NCBI GenBank assembly: GCA_007280315.1
Contig: QYQC01000257.1
Span: 1 to 11,387, forward strand
Length of the DNA: 11,387 nucleotides
From: Betaproteobacteria bacterium
GTDB lineage: Bacteria > Pseudomonadota > Gammaproteobacteria > Burkholderiales > SG8-39
Direction: 5' to 3'
Under the pieces are notes generated by a model. The model was not told where the DNA came from and did no database searches. It saw only the letters and a program-made list of their open reading frames with translations. A program made the position numbers and the translations under genes. Below, one piece after another: positions 7,211-11,387 of this stretch. Within the stretch, counting starts at the first letter, position 1, and each line of letters begins with the position of its first letter.

Positions 7211-7875
7211 TTCTGCGTCAGCGCCAAAGCGAGCTGCGCCGCTTCCTGCTCGGCGATGCGCCGGCTGGTGCCGAAACCAGTGGTACTGATCGCCAGCTGC
7301 GGGATGTCGCACGCCACCTGAAATTGCTGGTTATGCGCAGCGCCTTTGGTCCCGACTACAGCATACTGCGGCAACGGCATTTTGCGGGCTTGCAGCAGCT
7401 CCTGCAACAAGGTCTTGGGATCCTTGCCCAGGGTGTGCGGCTCAAGATGATCGAGCAAGGGCGCGTACAGGCCGCGGATCACGCCCTGGCTCGCGGCGAA
7501 ACCGCCGTCCAGGAAAACGGCGCCAACCAATGCCTCCAGGCCGTCAGCCAGGATCGATGGACGGCGAAAACCACCGCTCTTCATTTCACCTTCGCCCAGA
7601 CGCAGATAGGTTCCCAGTTCCAGTTCCTGCGCCAGTTCGGCGAGAGTTTCCTGTCGCACCAGATTGGCGCGCACGCGCGACAATTCGCCCTCTTTCAGAT
7701 CAGCGAATCGTTGGTATAACTCGACGGCGATGCAGCAGTTCAGCACGCTATCGCCAAGATACTCGACGCGCTCGTTGTTTGCGGTGCTGTGGCTGCGGTG
7801 CGTCAATGCCTGATGCAGCAGGGACGCCTGCGCGAAGCTGTAACCCAGCTTTCGCTGTAGCGGCCCGTAATCCAT
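7207..7875 (-). CDS. rnc: ribonuclease III
   Basis: RNase III cuts double-stranded RNA, including the stems of the rRNA precursor and structured mRNA leaders. The 222-residue protein has an N-terminal nuclease domain with the signature NERVEYLGDSVLN (34-46, E38 and D42). The second acidic cluster, ILADGLEALVGAVFLDGG (108-125), contains D111 and E114. A double-stranded-RNA-binding domain follows (about 152-220), starting DPKTLLQELLQ and ending SRRIAEQEAAQLAL. The ATG at 7875 lies 18 bp after the DUF4845 gene, with only a weak upstream GGCGA as ribosome-binding site. The stop overlaps the era GTG by 4 bp. Autoregulation by leader cleavage is known for E. coli rnc, but no comparable leader hairpin is clear here. 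Confidence 0.97.
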   Translation of the reverse strand: MDYGPLQRKLGYSFAQASLLHQALTHRSHSTANNERVEYLGDSVLNCCIAVELYQRFADLKEGELSRVRANLVRQETLAELAQELELGTYLRLGEGEMKSGGFRRPSILADGLEALVGAVFLDGGFAASQGVIRGLYAPLLDHLEPHTLGKDPKTLLQELLQARKMPLPQYAVVGTKGAAHNQQFQVACDIPQLAISTTGFGTSRRIAEQEAAQLALALTQK

Positions 7876-7893
7876 TTCGCCAGCGGGGCAGTG

Positions 7894-8268
7894 CTACTCT
7901 TTGTCCGAGCGGCCGGGTGCAGTGCTGGCGGCAAAGTCGATGCACACCGACACATTGGAAAACAGAGGTATCTTCTTGGAATAGGCAAACGAGATCACTA
8001 CTTCGCCGCCGTCCTTGGTGATCTCCAGTTCGCCGGCGGTCACTGCCGAAATATTATCGACCGCCGACCGGCGATCGTACGCCTTGCGTATTTCGAGGAC
8101 GCTGCCTGTCCGCCCTTCGCTGGCGGCAATGGCGATAATGGCATTCTTCATCGTCGAGAATTCGGTATAGGCGGGCGCAATTTTCATGGCGCCAACGGCC
8201 CCCAAAGCCAGCACTACGCCGATCATGAAAATGAGCAGAAAACTGACGCCGCGTTGCTTGTTGCGCAT
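7894..8268 (-). CDS. DUF4845 single-pass membrane protein
   Basis: The product is a 124-residue protein of unknown function. Residues 1-7 are basic (MRNKQRG), followed by one hydrophobic helix at about 8-27 and then KIAPAYTEFSTMKNAI, the pattern of the DUF4845 family. The C-terminal 95 residues should lie in the periplasm and contain alternating short strands (ELEITKDGGEVVISFAYSKKIPL). The gene sits between lepB and rnc, its usual place in betaproteobacteria and some gammaproteobacteria. Its neighbour LepB is the membrane signal peptidase, but no functional link is established. The RGVSF start of the helix recalls type IV pilin leaders, although the conserved Glu after the cleavage site is missing. 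An unusually strong Shine-Dalgarno (8278-8284) fixes the ATG. The 161 bp between lepB and this gene hold no convincing gene, promoter or terminator. Confidence 0.88.
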   Translation of the reverse strand: MRNKQRGVSFLLIFMIGVVLALGAVGAMKIAPAYTEFSTMKNAIIAIAASEGRTGSVLEIRKAYDRRSAVDNISAVTAGELEITKDGGEVVISFAYSKKIPLFSNVSVCIDFAASTAPGRSDKE

Positions 8269-8277
8269 GATTGAATG

Positions 8278-8284
8278 CCTCCTT
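8278..8284 (-). promoter_or_regulatory. strong ribosome binding site of the DUF4845 gene
   Basis: On the minus strand the sequence AAGGAGG occurs 9 bp before the ATG at 8268, a near-perfect Shine-Dalgarno. It is the best ribosome-binding site in the window and decides this start. Its strength contrasts with the coupled, poorly marked starts of rnc, era, pdxJ, acpS and uvrC downstream. Confidence 0.9.
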
Positions 8285-8429
8285 AATTCATCCCGGCCGA
8301 AAGCGAACGGGGCGCCTGCGGCGCAGAAAAACCCTGGATTTACTCACTTGGTGTTCCGTATCCACCGCCGCGTATTTCACGCTGAACTTACTCTCGCGAT
8401 ACCCCGAAATTCTGAACATTCTGTGGTGA

Positions 8430-9218
8430 CTAGTTGAATCGCCCGAAGCGCCGCAGTTCGCTGAAATTAAACCAGATAAAGAACGCTTTACCGACGATAT
8501 TGGCTTCGGGCACGAAACCCCATACACGACTGTCACTGCTGTTATCGCGGTTATCGCCCATCATGAAATAATGACCAGGCGGAACCGTGCACACCATGCC
8601 GCTATTATTGTAAATGCAATTTTCCCGTTGCGGGAACTGTTTTACATAGTGCGAAGCGGCCGGTTCGCTTGTGTCAAGCAGAATCGAGTGTTCGGTTTTT
8701 CCCAGCGTTTCGGTATACCGCGTGAGGTATTGAATCTTGTCTTTCAGCAGAAAGTCCCCGGCCTCGTGCGCTAGCACCTCCCGGCCATTGATGCTCAGGC
8801 GCTTGCCTTCGTAAGCCACCTTGTCTCCTGGCAGGCCAACTACGCGTTTGATGTAGTCGACCGACGGATCCTCCGGGTAGCGGAAAACCATTACATCGCC
8901 GCGTTCGGGCAGGTTGATGTCGATGATCTTCTTGTTGATCACCGGCAGGCGGATGCCGTAGGTGAATTTGTTGACCAGGATGAAATCGCCAACCAACAAC
9001 GTTGGAATCATCGAACCCGAAGGAATTTTGAACGGCTCCACCAGGAATGAGCGCAGCAGGAACACGATCAGAATCACCGGAAAAAAACTCTTCGGGTACT
9101 CGATCCACCACGGCTCTTTCGTTCCGGCAGCGCGGCGTTTGCCGAAATAGACGGCATCCAGGGCCGAAACAACGCCGGTCACGACAAGCAGACTGAAAAG
9201 CAGCAGCGCGAAATTCAT
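8430..9218 (-). CDS. lepB: signal peptidase I
   Basis: LepB is the inner-membrane serine protease that removes signal peptides from exported proteins. The 262-residue product has two N-terminal membrane helices (about 3-20 and 45-60). The nucleophile motif PSGSM (66-70, S69) follows, then GDFILVNKFTYG (77-88) and the general-base motif DYIKRVVGLPGD (121-132, K124). The late motif GDNRDNSSDSRVWG (221-234) is also present. The Ser/Lys dyad and all box motifs are intact. The ATG at 9218 is supported by AAAGGA a few bases upstream. It follows lepA by 93 bp with a likely terminator or attenuator between, so it may depend on read-through or an unrecognised promoter. The lepA-lepB order is the standard proteobacterial one. 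Confidence 0.97.
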   Translation of the reverse strand: MNFALLLFSLLVVTGVVSALDAVYFGKRRAAGTKEPWWIEYPKSFFPVILIVFLLRSFLVEPFKIPSGSMIPTLLVGDFILVNKFTYGIRLPVINKKIIDINLPERGDVMVFRYPEDPSVDYIKRVVGLPGDKVAYEGKRLSINGREVLAHEAGDFLLKDKIQYLTRYTETLGKTEHSILLDTSEPAASHYVKQFPQRENCIYNNSGMVCTVPPGHYFMMGDNRDNSSDSRVWGFVPEANIVGKAFFIWFNFSELRRFGRFN

Positions 9219-9248
9219 CTATTGTCCTTTTATGCTACCTCGGATACT

Positions 9249-9273
9249 AAAAAATGGCCCCTGATCCGGGGGC
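9249..9273 (-). terminator. probable intrinsic terminator/attenuator between lepA and lepB
   Basis: On the minus strand, about 40 bp after the lepA stop, GCCCC (9273-9269) and GGGGC (9261-9257) can form a 5-bp all-GC stem with a 7-base loop. It is followed by CA and then six T residues (9254-9249). This is a compact Rho-independent terminator. It lies inside a gene pair that is normally co-transcribed, so partial termination is more likely than full. An upstream CGGGG (9294-9290) could pair with CCCCG (9271-9267) and exclude the terminator stem, which would give an attenuator-like switch. That last point is inference. Confidence 0.55.
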
Positions 9274-9311
9274 GCATGATTGGATCCGTCCCCGCATACC
9301 CCGATGCGACC

Positions 9312-11099
9312 CTAGTCCACCTGCAGGATGGCAAGAAACGCCTCCTGCGGGATTTCCACGTTTCCCACCTGTTTCATGCGCTTTTTTCCGGCCTTTTGCT
9401 TTTCCAGCAATTTCTTCTTGCGCGTGATGTCGCCGCCGTAACACTTGGCGAGCACGTTCTTGCGCAGCGCCTTGACGTTCTCCCGCGCGATGATGTTGGC
9501 GCCGATCGCCGCCTGTACCGCGACGTCGAACATCTGCCGCGGAATGAGCTTGCGCATACGCGCCGCCAGTTCGCGTCCACGATAGCGGCTGCTGTCGCGG
9601 TGTACCATCAACGACAGCGCATCGACGCGCTCGCCGTTGATGAGAATGTCGAGTTTCACCACGTCCGAGGCGCGGTATTCCTTGAATTCGTAGTCGAGCG
9701 AGGCATAGCCGCGGCTGGCTGACTTGAGCTTGTCGAAAAAATCCATCACCACTTCGGAAAGCGGCATTTCGTAGGTCAGCATGACATGCCGGCCGGTGTA
9801 CTGCATGTTCTTCTGCAATCCACGCTTTTGCGTACACAAGGTCATGATCGCCCCAACATGTTCTTGCGGCACGAAAATGGTGGTTGTGATGATCGGCTCG
9901 CGTATTTCTTCGATTCTGGACAAATCGGGCATCTTCGCCGGGTTCTCCACCTGCTCCAGTGTCCCGTCGCGCAGCAGCACCTCGTACACCACGGTAGGCG
10001 CGGTGGTAATGAGATTCTGGTCGTATTCCCGCTCCAGCCTCTCCTGCACGATGTCCATGTGCAACAGGCCGAGAAATCCGCAGCGAAAACCGAAACCGAG
10101 CGCCTGCGATACCTCGGGCTCGTATTGCAGCGAGGCGTCGTTCAGCTTGAGCTTGTTCAACGCGTCACGCAGCCCGTCGTACTGATTGGCCTCGACCGGA
10201 TACAGTCCGGCAAACACCTGCGGCTTGATTACCTTGAATCCAGGCAACGCAGTGGCCGCCGGACGTTCGGCCAGAGTAACCGTGTCCCCCACCTTGGCGG
10301 CCTGCAGCTCCTTGATGCCGGAAATAATGAAACCCACTTCGCCCGCGATCAAGCGTTGGCGCGTCTGCGACTTGGGCGTAAACACGCCGACCTGCTCGCA
10401 AAGATGCGCGCTGCCGGAGGACATGAGAAGTATCTTGTCCTTGGGGCAAAGCGTTCCGTCCATCATGCGCACCAGCATTACGACGCCGACATAGTTGTCG
10501 AACCAGGAATCGATGATCAACGCCTTCAGCGGCGCATCGGGGTCGCCTTTGGGCGCCGGAATGCGCAGGATTACCGATTCAAGAATGTCCTGCACGCCCT
10601 CGCCGGTCTTGGCGCTGACGCGCAAGGCGTCCTTGGCGTCGATGCCAATGACGTCTTCGATCTCGCGAATCGCTCCTTCCGGATCCGCCGAGGGCAGGTC
10701 GATCTTATTCAGTACCGGGACCACCTCCACGCCCTGCTCGATCGCGGTATAGCAATTCGCCACCGTCTGCGCTTCCACGCCCTGGGAAGCGTCTACGACC
10801 AGCACCGCCCCCTCACATGCGGCAAGGGAACGCGAAACTTCGTAGGAAAAGTCGACGTGCCCGGGGGTGTCGATAAGGTTGAGGTTATAAATGTTTCCGT
10901 TGCGCGCCCTGTACTGCAGGGCGGCGGTCTGCGCCTTTATGGTGATGCCGCGCTCGCGTTCCAGGTCCATGGAGTCGAGCACCTGCTCCTCCATCTCCCG
11001 TTCCGACAGCCCGCCGCACAATTGGATGAACCGATCCGCCAGCGTCGACTTGCCGTGATCTATGTGGGCAATGATGGAAAAATTACGAATGTGCTGCAT
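9312..11099 (-). CDS. lepA: elongation factor 4 (LepA), ribosome-associated GTPase
   Basis: LepA is a translational GTPase that binds ribosomes, affecting back-translocation, initiation or 30S biogenesis. The 595-residue product has the full family layout. The G domain carries AHIDHGKST (11-19), RGITIKAQ (50-57), DTPGHVDFSYEV (77-88) and NKIDLP (131-136). Domain II and III sequences follow, including SALGFGFRCGFLGLLHMD-like residues, here written QALGFGFRCGFLGLLHMD. The LepA-specific C-terminal domain contains CYGGDITRKKKLLEKQK and ends with EIPQEAFLAILQVD. The ATG at 11099 matches the E. coli start (MKNIRNFSIIAHIDHGK). No Shine-Dalgarno is visible: the 20 bases before it are AT-rich and end TATAGCCC. 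In related genomes genes of the rpoE-mucD type often lie upstream, whereas here a divergent integrase-like gene does. Confidence 0.98.
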   Translation of the reverse strand: MQHIRNFSIIAHIDHGKSTLADRFIQLCGGLSEREMEEQVLDSMDLERERGITIKAQTAALQYRARNGNIYNLNLIDTPGHVDFSYEVSRSLAACEGAVLVVDASQGVEAQTVANCYTAIEQGVEVVPVLNKIDLPSADPEGAIREIEDVIGIDAKDALRVSAKTGEGVQDILESVILRIPAPKGDPDAPLKALIIDSWFDNYVGVVMLVRMMDGTLCPKDKILLMSSGSAHLCEQVGVFTPKSQTRQRLIAGEVGFIISGIKELQAAKVGDTVTLAERPAATALPGFKVIKPQVFAGLYPVEANQYDGLRDALNKLKLNDASLQYEPEVSQALGFGFRCGFLGLLHMDIVQERLEREYDQNLITTAPTVVYEVLLRDGTLEQVENPAKMPDLSRIEEIREPIITTTIFVPQEHVGAIMTLCTQKRGLQKNMQYTGRHVMLTYEMPLSEVVMDFFDKLKSASRGYASLDYEFKEYRASDVVKLDILINGERVDALSLMVHRDSSRYRGRELAARMRKLIPRQMFDVAVQAAIGANIIARENVKALRKNVLAKCYGGDITRKKKLLEKQKAGKKRMKQVGNVEIPQEAFLAILQVD

Positions 11100-11112
11100 G
11101 GGCTATAGACTT

Positions 11113-11202
11113 GTATCACTCAACGTCATCAGGTATCATTAAACAACGTAACTTACTGTTTTATGTATATTTTATGCATCAAATCGTATCAAGCTGTATC
11201 AA
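11113..11202. repeat. cluster of GTATCA (TGATAC) direct repeats, helically phased
   Basis: Exact GTATCA hexamers start at 11113, 11133, 11186 and 11196, all in the same orientation. Near-matches are GCATCA at 11176 and TCATCA at 11126. GCATCAA, GTATCAA and GTATCAA at 11176, 11186 and 11196 are spaced exactly 10 bp apart, and the pair at 11113 and 11133 is 20 bp apart, so the sites would face the same side of the helix. The stretch is about 33% GC by hand count, unlike the GC-rich genes beside it. Such phased short repeats beside an integrase-like gene suggest arm-type sites for an integrase or binding sites for a repressor. The repeat is seen directly and the role is inferred. Confidence 0.75.
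11164..11192 (-). promoter_or_regulatory. candidate sigma-70 promoter for lepA, inside the repeat cluster
   Basis: On the minus strand TTGATA (11192-11187, five of six matches to the -35 consensus) is followed after exactly 17 bp by TATACA (11169-11164, four of six matches to the -10). Transcription would begin near 11157 and give a leader of about 57 bases before the lepA ATG. The -35 is itself part of a GTATCAA repeat, so a protein bound to the repeats could block it. The whole promoter lies in the AT-rich segment that may belong to the inserted element. AT-rich DNA readily yields promoter look-alikes, so this is tentative. Confidence 0.4.
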
Positions 11203-11217
11203 ACGATCTCAGAAAAT

Positions 11218-11237
11218 TGCGGGTAGAAATGCGGGTA
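11218..11237. repeat. paired TGCGGGTA direct repeats
   Basis: The octamer TGCGGGTA occurs at 11218-11225 and again at 11230-11237, 12 bp apart and in the same orientation. The pair separates the GTATCA cluster from the hairpin region before the integrase-like gene. It differs in sequence from the GTATCA repeats, so it could be a second protein-binding class, for example sites for an excisionase, an integrase or a host factor. No function can be assigned from sequence alone. Confidence 0.6.
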
Positions 11238-11272
11238 TGTTGAAATCGCCCGAAAAATCCTACCCTCATTTT

Positions 11273-11311
11273 TCCGCCATACGTGGCAGCCGTAAGGCTG
11301 TCCGCCATTCG
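11273..11311. repeat. hairpin flanked by 11-bp direct repeats in the leader of the integrase-like gene
   Basis: TCCGCCATACG (11273-11283) and TCCGCCATTCG (11301-11311) match at 10 of 11 bases and start 28 bp apart. Between them CAGCC (11287-11291) and GGCTG (11296-11300) form a perfect 5-bp stem closed by a GTAA loop. In RNA it can extend by a G-U and a G-C pair to 7 bp (11285-11302) and would have a GNRA-type tetraloop. No T tract follows, so it is not a terminator. It sits about 40-65 bp before the start codon and may be an operator, an RNA leader structure or part of the recombination site. Confidence 0.65.
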
Positions 11312-11340
11312 TCATTACTGAATTTCTAGGGGGATAACCC

Positions 11341-11387
11341 ATGCTTACGAACACCGAGGTAGCACAGGCCAAGAAAAGCGCGAAGGC
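11341..11387 (+). CDS. N-terminus of a probable P4-type tyrosine integrase (truncated by window)
   Basis: Only the first 15 codons and two bases are visible, on the plus strand and divergent from lepA. They read MLTNTEVAQAKKSAK. The MLT-(N/D)-T start followed by a short A-K motif resembles the beginning of P4-type integrases (N-terminal DUF4102 arm-binding domain, typically M-L-T-D/N-T then KPxxKPYKLxDGGGLYL). Those enzymes insert and excise genomic islands, often beside tRNA genes. An AGGGGG Shine-Dalgarno at 11328-11333 lies 7 bp before the ATG and supports a real start. The catalytic R-H-R-Y residues would lie far beyond the edge. The AT-rich repeats upstream support a mobile-element context. 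Fifteen residues are too few for certainty. Confidence 0.6.
   Translation, partial: MLTNTEVAQAKKSAK

Noticed and set aside
8312..8324. GCGCC-TGC-GGCGC hairpin in the lepB-DUF4845 gap as a terminator
   Set aside because: For minus-strand transcription the T run lies before the stem, not after it, and the loop is only three bases. On the plus strand it is followed by A residues. It is not a Rho-independent terminator.
9786..11108. 440-residue open frame on the plus strand opposite lepA
   Set aside because: It is fully antisense to a strongly conserved gene. Its composition (rich in H, R, Q, L) is that of a reverse-strand shadow, it matches no family I recognise, and it has no ribosome-binding site of note.
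11113..11202. CRISPR-like array
   Set aside because: The repeated units are only 6-7 bp, with spacings of 10-53 bp and no spacer structure. They fit protein-binding sites and not a CRISPR array.
11111..11329. 72-residue plus-strand open frame between lepA and the integrase-like gene
   Set aside because: It covers the repeat clusters and hairpin, has no Shine-Dalgarno, and its sequence does not resemble a protein family. The non-coding repeat interpretation explains the region better.

Overview
This window is almost entirely a dense, one-directional block of housekeeping genes on the minus strand, read from right to left: lepA, lepB, a DUF4845 gene, rnc, era, recO, pdxJ, acpS, nagZ, a family 5-type uracil-DNA glycosylase, uvrC and pgsA, ending at a tRNA-Gly gene cut by the left edge. 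The order lepA-lepB-rnc-era-recO-pdxJ-acpS and the order uvrC-pgsA-tRNA-Gly are both classic proteobacterial arrangements. The DUF4845 gene between lepB and rnc, the nagZ/uracil-DNA glycosylase genes between acpS and uvrC, and the moderately high GC content point to a betaproteobacterium, perhaps of the Nitrosomonadales type. That placement is inferred from gene order and not proven by this sequence.

Right to left, lepA (elongation factor 4) is followed by a probable intrinsic terminator or attenuator, then lepB (signal peptidase I). A 161-bp gap leads to a one-helix membrane protein (DUF4845), then rnc and era. These two and the following genes are packed tightly: rnc/era, recO/pdxJ and pdxJ/acpS share GTGA stop-start overlaps, acpS/nagZ overlap by 8 bp, and the glycosylase and uvrC share an ATGA overlap. 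The block combines RNA processing and ribosome assembly (rnc, era, lepA), DNA repair (recO, udg, uvrC), cofactor and lipid synthesis (pdxJ, acpS, pgsA), cell-wall recycling (nagZ) and secretion (lepB). The glycosylase and UvrC both carry the four-cysteine pattern expected for a [4Fe-4S] cluster.

The left edge holds a strong stable-RNA-type promoter, with a perfect TATAAT box, for the tRNA-Gly gene. A 7-bp inverted repeat lies across its spacer and -35 box.

The unusual part is the right edge. Immediately upstream of lepA the sequence becomes AT-rich (about 33% GC by hand count over 11101-11220). It carries helically phased GTATCA repeats, a pair of TGCGGGTA repeats, and a hairpin flanked by 11-bp direct repeats. 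It then runs into the first 15 codons of a divergent plus-strand gene whose N-terminus resembles P4-type tyrosine integrases. lepA has no visible Shine-Dalgarno sequence. The best reading is that an integrative element begins next to the 5' end of lepA and may supply its promoter. This cannot be proven from the 47 coding bases visible. The rest of the window looks like ordinary conserved chromosome.
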